Shown here piece after piece: positions 1 to 6,828 of a DNA stretch of 11,713 nucleotides. The translations under genes were made by a program, and so were the position numbers. Origin of the DNA: JALTID01 sp027004335 [NCBI: bacterium]. Its GTDB lineage: Bacteria > JALSQH01. Where the stretch lies: positions 1-11,713 of the forward strand of contig JALTID010000085.1 of NCBI GenBank assembly GCA_027004335.1, written 5' to 3'. Within the stretch, counting starts at the first letter, position 1; each line of letters begins with the position of its first letter. The notes beneath the pieces were generated by a model that was given only the letters and a program-made list of their open reading frames with translations, was not told where the DNA came from and did not search any database.

Positions 1-328
1 GATATTCTTTTATATATTCTGCGGTGAGGCCAGTGTCAACGATATCCTCCACTAAAAGCACATCAACATTATTTATGTTGAGGGATGGCTCAAGTTTAAT
101 TTCCACTTTGCCGGAACTTCTGTCTCCCATATAACTTCTTGCTGAGATAAAATCCACTCTAACAGACTCCTTGAACTCTCTTACAAGATCAGCAGCAAAA
201 ATAAATGCACCTCTGAGGATGCCGATGACTATAAAGTTGTCTCCCCCATAAAAATTTTCAATTTCTTCAGCTAATTTTTTTACCCTCTTTTTAATTTCAT
301 TTGAATCAATTATCTTTTCAAGCTTCAT
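1..328 (-). CDS. hpt: Hypoxanthine phosphoribosyltransferase, partial (C-terminus off the left edge)
   Basis: Salvages hypoxanthine (often guanine too) with PRPP to give IMP/GMP in the cytoplasm. The first 109 residues are present; the rest lies beyond base 1. The PRPP-binding motif VLLVEDIVDTGLT is at residues 90-102, and an upstream ISARSYMGD...SSGKVEI segment (61-77) matches the flexible-loop region of bacterial HPRTs. An early IGILRGAFIFAADL stretch (35-48) is also family-typical. The ATG at 328-326 overlaps the ade stop by one base (TGATG) and follows a GAGGTG SD inside the end of ade, so translation is probably coupled. It is the third gene of the minus-strand unit. Next to adenine deaminase, hypoxanthine is the natural substrate. 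A guanine/xanthine-preferring enzyme cannot be excluded without the C-terminal half. Confidence 0.9.
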   Translation of the reverse strand, partial: MKLEKIIDSNEIKKRVKKLAEEIENFYGGDNFIVIGILRGAFIFAADLVREFKESVRVDFISARSYMGDRSSGKVEIKLEPSLNINNVDVLLVEDIVDTGLTAEYIKEY

Positions 329-2055
329 CAGCACCTCGTTTTTTCCATTTTTGTTAAATTAATAAGGCCCGCTGGTGTAAGCTTAAGTTCAGGGATCACT
401 GAGAGAGAGAGGAAGGAAAGGGTAACAAAGGGATCCTCAAGAGTTATCCCCAACTTTTTAGCAGCGTTGTTCACTTTTTTTACCTTCTCAGCAACCTCCC
501 CTGCTGGCAGATGAGAAACCACCCCACCCACTGAAAAAGGAACCTCTGCGGTGACTTTTCCATCTTCAACCACCACAAGGCCACCTCCAATTTCCCTGAT
601 CCTGTTCCCGGCCACTGCCATATCTTCCTCATTCACTCCCAGGATTATAAGATTATGTGTGTCGTGAGCATAGGTTGAAGCAATTGCTCCCTTTTCTATG
701 CCAGTCCCTTTAACAAGTGCGATTCCAGTTTTTCCCTCACCAGAGTATCTGTCAATCACAGCCGCTTTAGCAAGATCTCTAATGGGTGACGCAATAATAT
801 TTCCCCTGTTTTTTTGAGGGATTACCATGATCTCCTTTGTGATTATCTGATGTGGAATGATTTCAATTGCTTTAATTTTTTCTTTCCTGCATCTGTAGAT
901 AAAATCCTCTTTCTTTAATTGGGGGATCTTCACTGTTTTTTGAATCCATTGAGGAAGCTTGATTTCCGTGGTAAAATTGAGTTGCCCCTCCCTGAATACA
1001 ATTTTACCGTTTTTGATTGTTGTGTTGACACTTAAGTTTTCAAGATCCTCAAGCAATACAATATCTGCTATCTTACCCGGCGCGATTAATCCTCTGTCCC
1101 TTTTCCCGAAGTACCACGCAGGGTTAAATGTTACCATTCTGATAAGTAAATATGGGTCAATTTTAAATTTAGCCCTTGCTCTTCTCAATATTCTATCAAG
1201 ATGGCCCTCTTCTATTAGCTCATGAGGTAAAAGATCGTCGCTTACAAGAGCGATCCTGTCGTGATTGTATCTTCCCAGAACTTTTTCAAGAATATCTAAA
1301 TTCCTTGCAGCGCTCCCCTCTCTTACCATTAGAAACATTCCTGCCGAAATTTTTTCAGTGCCCTCAGCAGCCACTGTGGATTCATGATCTGATCCGATAT
1401 TCGCTATAAGATACGCGTTTAAATCTTTACCCGATACAAGAGGGGCATGCCCATCTTTTATACTTTCCCATGCTTTTGCGATTTTTTCCCAGACTTCCTT
1501 ATCTCCATAGATTACCCCGGGAAAATTCATCATCTCCGCAAGTCCAACAACATTTTTTTCTTTAAGAAGTTCTTCTATTTGCTCCGGTGTTATTTCGTTT
1601 CCCCATATATCCCACAATTTAATTGCAGGTACACATGAGGGAACCAGAAAAAATATATCCACTGGGGATTGCTCTGCATTTTTCATAAAGAATTTTATTC
1701 CTCTTATTCCTGCAGCGTTGGCAATTTCATGAGGATCTGTAAAAATTGTGGTTGTCCCGTGCCCTATTGCTTCTGCGCCAAAATATGCGGGGAGTAGATG
1801 AGAACTTTCTATGTGGATATGCCCATCAATGAAGCCGGGAACTGCGTATTTCCCTCTACAATCAATAACTTCTTCTCCCCAGCTATAATCTCCTACTCCT
1901 GCTATAATTCCATTTTTTATCACGATATTACTTCTTGTTATACTACCCTTAAAAATATCAGGAATGCTACAATTCTTTAAGAGGAGATCCCCGGGTTTCT
2001 CTCCTCTGGCCACAGGTAAAATTTCTTTGATTTTAGTGTATCCCGGATATTCCAT
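328..2055 (-). CDS. ade: Adenine deaminase
   Basis: Amidohydrolase that deaminates adenine to hypoxanthine and ammonia (purine salvage, cytoplasmic, EC 3.5.4.2). At 575 residues it matches the usual length (about 570-590). Metal and active-site motifs are intact: HIH at 79-81 in GHIHIESSH, TDPHE at 106-110, GLAEMMNFPG with Glu174, DGHAP with His203, SDHE at 222-225 and SDD at 272-274. The C-terminal region includes GTGIEKGAIASTYAHDTHNL, characteristic of bacterial Ade rather than other amidohydrolases. The ATG at 2055 overlaps the upstream stop (TAATG) and has a GGAGGAAG SD, so this start is well supported. The product feeds the downstream hpt, giving adenine to hypoxanthine to IMP. No sign of damage. 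Confidence 0.96.
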   Translation of the reverse strand: MEYPGYTKIKEILPVARGEKPGDLLLKNCSIPDIFKGSITRSNIVIKNGIIAGVGDYSWGEEVIDCRGKYAVPGFIDGHIHIESSHLLPAYFGAEAIGHGTTTIFTDPHEIANAAGIRGIKFFMKNAEQSPVDIFFLVPSCVPAIKLWDIWGNEITPEQIEELLKEKNVVGLAEMMNFPGVIYGDKEVWEKIAKAWESIKDGHAPLVSGKDLNAYLIANIGSDHESTVAAEGTEKISAGMFLMVREGSAARNLDILEKVLGRYNHDRIALVSDDLLPHELIEEGHLDRILRRARAKFKIDPYLLIRMVTFNPAWYFGKRDRGLIAPGKIADIVLLEDLENLSVNTTIKNGKIVFREGQLNFTTEIKLPQWIQKTVKIPQLKKEDFIYRCRKEKIKAIEIIPHQIITKEIMVIPQKNRGNIIASPIRDLAKAAVIDRYSGEGKTGIALVKGTGIEKGAIASTYAHDTHNLIILGVNEEDMAVAGNRIREIGGGLVVVEDGKVTAEVPFSVGGVVSHLPAGEVAEKVKKVNNAAKKLGITLEDPFVTLSFLSLSVIPELKLTPAGLINLTKMEKTRC

Positions 2056-2866
2056 TATTCTTCCTCCATCAATCCTGGACAGAGAAGAATCGCCGCGCTG
2101 ATAGCAACATTGTAGGATTCTACTCTCCCCTTCATAGGAATATAAACCTGATAGTCAGCGATTTTCATGATTTCCTCACCTGTCCCATGTCCCTCATTAC
2201 CAAGGAGAATTGCTGCTTTTTTTGTGTAATCTATTTCCCAGAAGGGCTTTTCGCCTGAAGTTGTTGCGGCATAAATTTTAAAGCCCTTACTTTTAAGCTC
2301 ATTAATAATCTCTATTAAATTCAACACCGTGATAAATGGTACTCTCAGAACACTGCCCATGCTTGCCCGGACGCTTTTTTCGTTGAAAGGGGACGCAGAA
2401 CCTTTTGTTAAAACAACTCCAGCATCGTTACTTTCCGCAATTCTAATGATAGTCCCCAGATTACCAGGATCCTGGACATCTACAAGAATTAGTAATTTTT
2501 CCTTCTTAAGGATATTCTGGAGATTATGTGAGAATCTTTCTGCTACAACCAGAATTCCCTGATCCGCTGCAATAGGGGAGAATTTCTCAAGAATCACAGA
2601 GCTAACTCTGAGAATTTTCGCTGGCTCCTTCTGCTCAAGAGTTTCCAGCTCTTCTAAAAATTTTTTTTCTTTTTTCTGAATAAGTTTTGATGGTGCGTAG
2701 AGGATATATCTGTAATTTGCTTCAGATTTTTTTAATTCTTCATAAAGATTCTTTCCCAGCATAAAAAAAATTCTTTCTTCTTTTGCCACCTTTCTATTGC
2801 TAAAAGCTTTTCTCAGGAACTTGATTTTTTCATTGGAAGCACTTTTTTTTTTTTTTTTATCTCCAC
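2055..2866 (-). CDS. TrmH/SpoU-family RNA 2'-O-ribose methyltransferase; start disrupted by an A16 tract
   Basis: SPOUT-class, SAM-dependent methyltransferase of the TrmH/RlmB group, which 2'-O-methylates rRNA or tRNA. The exact target cannot be read from sequence. Counting from the in-frame GTG at 2789 (244 aa), the motifs are motif 1 NLGTIIR (110-116), motif 2 LLGNEGHGTG (195-204) and motif 3 IPMKGRVESYNVA (217-229). That GTG has no spaced SD and lies inside a conserved N-terminal substrate-binding segment: the same frame upstream reads SASNEKIKFLRKAFSNRK, matching the S-x-x-N-x-x-IK opening of the family. The likely start is GTG at 2866, with AGGAAAG 10 nt upstream and a promoter just before it. 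It is one base out of frame with the rest because of the 16-A run (2858-2843). A run of 17 or 14 A would give a continuous protein of about 270 or 269 aa beginning MEIKKKK. First gene of its unit. Confidence 0.85.
2843..2858 (-). repeat. A16 homopolymer at the 5' end of the trmH-family gene
   Basis: Sixteen consecutive A on the coding (minus) strand, just after the probable GTG start at 2866 and encoding the poly-Lys N-terminus. With 16 A the frame from 2866 reads MEIKKKKKVLPMKKSSS then stop; with 17 or 14 A it enters the methyltransferase frame. Such runs are prone to sequencing error, replication slippage and RNA polymerase slippage. On the plus strand it is T16 without a preceding GC hairpin, so not a terminator. 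Confidence 0.9.
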
Positions 2867-2895
2867 AAAATATAATCTTTCCTGGATGTAATTTA

Positions 2896-2923
2896 ATTAT
2901 AGTTTATCAGGTCAGTTTTGCAA
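2896..2923 (-). promoter_or_regulatory. Sigma70-type promoter for the trmH-ade-hpt unit
   Basis: On the minus strand, -35 TTGCAA (2923-2918), a 16-bp spacer and a perfect -10 TATAAT (2901-2896). The predicted transcript start near 2889 leaves a short leader with AGGAAAG (2883-2877) ahead of GTG 2866. This fits that start much better than GTG 2789. The -35 matches consensus at 4 of 6 positions. Confidence 0.65.
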
Positions 2924-2945
2924 GATTTTGAAGTTATTTTATAAT
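2918..2945 (+). promoter_or_regulatory. Possible plus-strand promoter sharing the TTGCAA -35 with the opposite unit
   Basis: The same TTGCAA (2918-2923), its own reverse complement, lies 16 bp before a perfect TATAAT at 2940-2945 on the plus strand. The predicted start near 2952 is only about 3 nt before the rsmI ATG and downstream of its GGAG SD. The transcript would therefore be nearly leaderless, which weakens the call. A TATAGT at 2898-2903 could be an alternative -10 giving a leader of about 45 nt, but it has no good -35. Confidence 0.4.
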
Positions 2946-2954
2946 GGAGAAATC

Positions 2955-3638
2955 ATGAAGGGAAAACTTTATATTGTTTCTGTCCCAATAGGTAACGCTA
3001 AGGACATAACTCTCAGGGCTATTGAAGTGCTAAAAAGTGTAGATCTGGTTGTGTGCGAAGAATTGAAGGAAGGTAGAAGGCTGCTGAATAATCTTGACAT
3101 TGCTACTCCTCTGGACACCCTAAATGAGCACAATGAAGATTCAAGAACCTCTGTTTTTGTTGAATTTTTAAAAAATGGCAAAAATCTTGCTCTCATCAGT
3201 GACGCAGGAACTCCGCTTTTTGAGGATCCGGGAAGGAGGTTTGTGGCAAGAGCAGTAGAGGAGGGCATTGAAGTGAAACCAGTTCCTGGTCCTTCTTCCC
3301 TGATGGCTGCTCTTGTTGTAAGTGGTTTTGATTTTAATCGTTTCTACTACTATGGCTTGTTACCCAGAAAGAAAGAAGATAGAAGGAATGTTTTAAAAAT
3401 CCTTCGTCCATTCAGGCATCCCATTGTTTTTTTAGATACACCATACAGACTTGTGCAGGTCCTTCATGATATTAAAAGAGTTTTTGGGCCAGGTAGATGG
3501 ATTGCGGTTGCGTGTAATCTGACTACTGATAAGGAATTTATTTTCAGGGGAACTGTGAAGGAAGCCTATAATCATTTTAAGGAAAAGGAAAAGGTAAGGT
3601 GCGAGTTTGTTATCGTAGTTGATAGAAAGAGAAAATAG
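2955..3638 (+). CDS. rsmI: RsmI-like 2'-O-methyltransferase (16S rRNA C1402 type), short form
   Basis: SAM-dependent methylase with the tetrapyrrole-methylase fold. RsmI 2'-O-methylates C1402 in the 16S rRNA decoding centre. The 227 residues start at ATG 2955 with GGAG five bases upstream; an in-frame TTG at 2928 would add nine residues without homology and is rejected. Visible motifs: LYIVSVPIGN (5-14), DITLRAIEVLK (17-27), LNEHNE (56-61), ISDAGTP (81-87), PGPSS (111-115), GLLPRKK (134-140) and DTPYR (161-165). Two departures from classic RsmI: the EDTR motif is replaced by CEELKEG (34-40), and the C-terminal helical domain of about 55 residues is absent, the protein ending just after the catalytic domain. 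It is therefore an RsmI-like subfamily member whose C1402 specificity is inferred. First gene of the right unit. Confidence 0.8.
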   Translation: MKGKLYIVSVPIGNAKDITLRAIEVLKSVDLVVCEELKEGRRLLNNLDIATPLDTLNEHNEDSRTSVFVEFLKNGKNLALISDAGTPLFEDPGRRFVARAVEEGIEVKPVPGPSSLMAALVVSGFDFNRFYYYGLLPRKKEDRRNVLKILRPFRHPIVFLDTPYRLVQVLHDIKRVFGPGRWIAVACNLTTDKEFIFRGTVKEAYNHFKEKEKVRCEFVIVVDRKRK

Positions 3639-3678
3639 TAATAGAATTATTAAAAATCTGGAGAAGGAGATACGAAAA

Positions 3679-4674
3679 ATGTATAGAGCAAAGATTGTGG
3701 GGACAGGTTTTTATGTTCCTCCCAGGGTGATTACTAACCATGATCTTGAAAAATTGATGGACACATCTGATGAGTGGATACAGCAGAGAACTGGAATAAA
3801 GGAGAGATATTATGTTGAAGATGGTGTAGGAGCTTCAGACCTTGCATATGAAGCTTCAAAAAGGGCACTTGAATCTGCTGGATTAAAACCCGAAGATATT
3901 GATTTTATTGTTTTTGCAACCCTTTCCCCCGATTATACTTTTCCGGGATCAGGGGTTCTCCTCCAGCAAAAACTTAGTGCGAGACATGTGGGTGCTCTGG
4001 ATGTAAGGGATCAATGTACAGGATTTCTTTACAGTTTGATGGTGGCTGATAATGCCATAAGAGTTGGTCAGTACAAAAATGTCCTTGTTGTTGGTGCGGA
4101 GGTGCACTCCACTGGACTTGATTATTCTACCGAAGGAAGGGATGTTACAGTTCTATTTGGTGATGGTGCAGGTGCTGTGATTTTAACAGCCACAGAGGAA
4201 AAGGATAGGGGTATTCTTTCTACCCATCTTTACTCTGATGGAACTTATGCTGATAGGTTATGGGCGGAATGGCCCTCCAGCAGAAGGTTGCCGAGGGTAA
4301 CCCACAAGATCCTTGAAGAAGGAAAGCATTTTCCCAAGATGGATGGTCCTTTTGTGTTTAAACACGCTGTGAGAAGGATGGTGGAAGTGATAAAAGAGGC
4401 TCTTGATACTAATGGTTACACTCTTGACGATGTTGCGATGATAATTCCTCATCAGGCAAATTTGAGGATAAACCAGATGGTAGCAAGGCAGTTGAAATTA
4501 CCCGAAAACAAAATGTATAACAACATTGACAGATATGGAAATACCACTGCTGCCACAATCCCTATTGCCCTCACCGAAGTATTAGAAAAAGAGCTTGTTA
4601 AGGATGGGGATCTTATAATTATGGTTTCTTTTGGAGCCGGTTTTACATGGGCATCAGTAGCGGCAATCCTGTGA
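3679..4674 (+). CDS. fabH: Beta-ketoacyl-ACP synthase III
   Basis: Condenses acetyl-CoA (or a branched acyl-CoA) with malonyl-ACP to start type II fatty-acid synthesis in the cytoplasm. It has 331 residues, normal for FabH. The thiolase-fold catalytic triad is intact: Cys113 in DQCTGF, His258 in IPHQAN and Asn288 in YGNTT, with the closing VSFGAGFTW glycine loop near 316. The start is ATG 3679 with AAGGAGA eight bases upstream (MYRAKIVGTGFYVPP). An earlier in-frame start at 3619 would run inside rsmI and add 20 non-homologous residues. The 190-225 segment (RLWAEWPSSRR...FPKMDGP) is longer than the Escherichia coli loop; primer preference cannot be deduced. It lies 40 nt after rsmI and overlaps rimI. 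Confidence 0.95.
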   Translation: MYRAKIVGTGFYVPPRVITNHDLEKLMDTSDEWIQQRTGIKERYYVEDGVGASDLAYEASKRALESAGLKPEDIDFIVFATLSPDYTFPGSGVLLQQKLSARHVGALDVRDQCTGFLYSLMVADNAIRVGQYKNVLVVGAEVHSTGLDYSTEGRDVTVLFGDGAGAVILTATEEKDRGILSTHLYSDGTYADRLWAEWPSSRRLPRVTHKILEEGKHFPKMDGPFVFKHAVRRMVEVIKEALDTNGYTLDDVAMIIPHQANLRINQMVARQLKLPENKMYNNIDRYGNTTAATIPIALTEVLEKELVKDGDLIIMVSFGAGFTWASVAAIL

Positions 4675-5141
4675 AGGAAGAGATTATATTTAATGAACCA
4701 CAGCCGGAGGATCTTAAAGATATTGTCAGAATAGAGAAGGCATCTTTTCCTGATCCTTGGACGCCTTCTCAGTTGCTTTTTGAGATTATTAATGAGTATA
4801 GTTGTGGATTTGTGGCAAGGAATGATGAAAGGGTGGTGGGGTATATTTTTGCTATGATTGTGAGAGAGATGGGATACATAGGAAATTTGGCAGTGGATCC
4901 AGAGCATAGAAGAAAAGGAATAGGTGGTAAGCTTTTAAATAGAATGTTAGAAAAGATGAAAGAAAAAGGAGTTGAGGAGGTCTTCCTTGAGGTTAGGCCA
5001 TCAAATAAGATCGCCCTGAAATTGTATGAAACAAGGGGCTTTGAGAGGATTGGAATAAGAAAAAGATACTACCGTAACGGGGAAGATGCAATACTGATGA
5101 AAAAGGTGTTAAAAGATGAAAGGAAGGGTAGCGTACAATAA
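4647..5141 (+). CDS. rimI: GNAT acetyltransferase, ribosomal protein S18-alanine N-acetyltransferase type
   Basis: Transfers acetyl from acetyl-CoA to a protein N-terminus; RimI acetylates the N-terminal Ala of ribosomal protein S18. One GNAT domain covers about residues 15-155. Acetyl-CoA loop RRKGIG is at 88-93, LEVRPSN at 114-120 holds Glu115 (equivalent to the catalytic Glu of E. coli RimI), and LYETRGF at 126-132 has the expected Tyr127. The RKRYYRNGEDAILM ending is highly typical of RimI. With ATG 4647 (GGAG ten bases upstream) the gene overlaps fabH by 28 nt and is 164 aa. The in-frame GTG at 4671 would give a GTGA overlap and 156 aa, nearer the family length, but no SD is visible. The start is thus uncertain. 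Overlap at both ends implies one transcript. Confidence 0.88.
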   Translation: MGISSGNPVKEEIIFNEPQPEDLKDIVRIEKASFPDPWTPSQLLFEIINEYSCGFVARNDERVVGYIFAMIVREMGYIGNLAVDPEHRRKGIGGKLLNRMLEKMKEKGVEEVFLEVRPSNKIALKLYETRGFERIGIRKRYYRNGEDAILMKKVLKDERKGSVQ

Positions 5142-5898
5142 TCTTCTATCAGAAGGTTATTATAGGTTGAGATTGATTCTTCCTGTGGAGATTAAAGCAG
5201 TTCCAGGACAATTTGTGATGGTAAAAGTTTCAGAATCGGGAGATCCTTTTTTGCCAAGACCATTTTCTATTGCCTTTGCTTCAGAAAATAGGCTTGATGT
5301 TATCTACAAAGTGAAGGGTAAGGGTACAGGGATACTTGCTCGGTTAGAAACAGGTGATGAAGTAATTGTTACCGGTCCTCTTGGTAACGGTTTCTCTTTC
5401 CCTTCTTCAGCTGATACAAAAGTTATTATGGTAGCAGGTGGTGTCGGAATACCGCCCCTTTATTTTTTACTGAAGTCTCTCATTAAGAAGAAGATTTCCA
5501 GAAAAAGAATTTATCTTTTTTATGGTGCTAAAAATAAGGATTCTCTTCTTCTAACGGATGAACTTGAAGCTCTGGGAATAAATCTTTTTCTTTCCACTGA
5601 TGACGGGAGTTACGGATCAAAAGGGCTTATCACTGACTTTTATCTTGATAGGGTTAAAGAAATTGAACCACCTGCTGTGGTTTATACAGTCGGTCCCAAT
5701 GTAATGATGAGCAGAGTGGTGGAGATTTCAAGAAATCTAAGGTATCCTGTGGAAGTTTCTCTTGAAACACATATGGCATGTGGGATTGGAGTATGTCTTG
5801 GATGTACTGTGAAGCCTAAAGAGCAGTATTTTACCAGACTCGGGTACTTAAAAGTTTGTAAAGATGGCCCGGTCTTTCCCGGGGAGTACTTTTTTTGA
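5116..5898 (+). CDS. pyrK: Dihydroorotate dehydrogenase B, electron transfer subunit
   Basis: FAD and [2Fe-2S] subunit passing electrons from PyrD-bound FMN to NAD+ in pyrimidine synthesis. The 260 residues fit the family. A ferredoxin-reductase-like FAD domain contains RPFS (48-51); the NAD-binding part has VAGGVGIPPLYFLLK (106-120); the C-terminal cluster ligands are Cys222, Cys227, Cys230 and Cys248 (C-x4-C-x2-C-x17-C). All expected ligands are present. The ATG at 5116 has AAAAGGTG seven bases upstream and overlaps rimI by 26 nt; the ten bases after its stop contain the SD of pyrD. The adjacent catalytic subunit makes the PyrK assignment firm over other ferredoxin-NADP reductase relatives. 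Confidence 0.95.
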   Translation: MKGRVAYNNLLSEGYYRLRLILPVEIKAVPGQFVMVKVSESGDPFLPRPFSIAFASENRLDVIYKVKGKGTGILARLETGDEVIVTGPLGNGFSFPSSADTKVIMVAGGVGIPPLYFLLKSLIKKKISRKRIYLFYGAKNKDSLLLTDELEALGINLFLSTDDGSYGSKGLITDFYLDRVKEIEPPAVVYTVGPNVMMSRVVEISRNLRYPVEVSLETHMACGIGVCLGCTVKPKEQYFTRLGYLKVCKDGPVFPGEYFF

Positions 5899-5907
5899 GG
5901 AGGAGTT

Positions 5908-6828
5908 ATGTTAACCACTAAAGTGGGGAACCTTATTTTAAAAAACCCGGTTATGCCTGCGTCAGGTACATTTGGCTATGGCCTTGAAATGCAGAGGTGG
6001 GTTTCCCTTGAAGATTTAGGAGCCATTGTGACAAAGGGGCTCTCTCTAAAGCCAATAATCGGTAATCCCCCTCCGAGAATTGTAGAGACCCCCTGTGGCA
6101 TGCTGAATGCCATAGGCCTTGAAAATATCGGGGTTGATGCGTTTATTGATGAGAAACTTCCTCAATTGAGGAAGTATGGGGTTCCTGTCATTGCAAATAT
6201 TTTTGCAACCTCTTATGATGATTTTCAAAAACTTGCAGAGAAGTTATCATCTCAAGATGGAGTCTCTGCTCTTGAGATAAATGTCTCATGCCCCAATGTT
6301 CAGGAGGGAGGCATCCATTTTGGTAGTGTTCCCAAGAGTGTTGAAAAAGTTGTTTCAAAGGTGAAAAGGAAATCTGGGTCACTGGATGTCTGGGTAAAAC
6401 TTCCTCCGGAGATTTTCAGGATAAAGGAGTTAGCAAATGCTGCAAGGAATGGAGGTGCCTCTGCTGTTGTTGTGACAAACACTATTCCTGCTATGGCTGT
6501 GGATATAAAGACAAGGCTGCCCGTTCTTGCTAATGTAACAGGTGGGCTGTCAGGACAGGCAATAAAACCAATAGCGCTCAAGCTTGTGTGGGAGGTTGCC
6601 TCGCAATGTAAAATAGATGTTGTGGGAGTAGGGGGGATTTCTTCTGCTGAAGATGTCCTTGAATTTCTTCTTGTGGGTGCAAAGGCTGTTCAAATAGGAA
6701 GTAACAATTTTAGAGACCCTGAGAGTATCGGGAAGATAATTAAAGAGTTGCCAGATATGATGAGAGGGTATAAAATAAAAAGCGTCAGAGAATTTATTGG
6801 AACCCTTGAAATACGGGAGGTCTCCTGA
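5908..6828 (+). CDS. pyrD: Dihydroorotate dehydrogenase B (NAD+), catalytic subunit
   Basis: FMN enzyme oxidising dihydroorotate to orotate, the fourth step of de novo pyrimidine synthesis, working with PyrK and NAD+ as class 1B. It is a TIM barrel of 306 residues, the usual size. FMN/substrate motifs are PASGTFGYG (17-25), KGLSLKP (43-49), NAIGLEN (67-73), INVSCPN (124-130) with catalytic Cys128 (class 1 uses Cys where class 2 uses Ser), Lys164, NT at 191-192, TGGLSG (211-216), VGVGGI (239-244) and IGS (263-265). ATG 5908 has a strong GAGGAGG SD. Its stop overlaps the next gene by one base (TGATG). A soluble heterotetramer with PyrK is expected from the family. Confidence 0.96.
   Translation: MLTTKVGNLILKNPVMPASGTFGYGLEMQRWVSLEDLGAIVTKGLSLKPIIGNPPPRIVETPCGMLNAIGLENIGVDAFIDEKLPQLRKYGVPVIANIFATSYDDFQKLAEKLSSQDGVSALEINVSCPNVQEGGIHFGSVPKSVEKVVSKVKRKSGSLDVWVKLPPEIFRIKELANAARNGGASAVVVTNTIPAMAVDIKTRLPVLANVTGGLSGQAIKPIALKLVWEVASQCKIDVVGVGGISSAEDVLEFLLVGAKAVQIGSNNFRDPESIGKIIKELPDMMRGYKIKSVREFIGTLEIREVS

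Noticed and set aside
2843-2858. T16 on the plus strand as an intrinsic terminator
   Set aside because: No GC-rich hairpin precedes it and no plus-strand gene ends there; it is explained as the poly-Lys start of the minus-strand gene.
2928-2954. TTG start for rsmI nine codons upstream of ATG 2955
   Set aside because: The extra residues match nothing in the family, and ATG 2955 has a well-placed GGAG.
3619-3678. Upstream start for fabH overlapping rsmI
   Set aside because: The extra 20 residues are not FabH-like; AAGGAGA lies eight bases before ATG 3679.
4258-4907. Minus-strand open frames opposite fabH and rimI
   Set aside because: They lie antisense to genes with clear catalytic motifs, lack recognisable domains and start signals, and are read as shadows.
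5868-5896. Hairpin-plus-T-run at the end of pyrK (CCCGG / CCGGG stem, loop TCTTTC, then T7)
   Set aside because: The stem is only 5 bp, the T run is six bases away from it, and all of it is coding sequence for the pyrK C-terminus with pyrD directly following. Not credible as a terminator or attenuator without transcript data.
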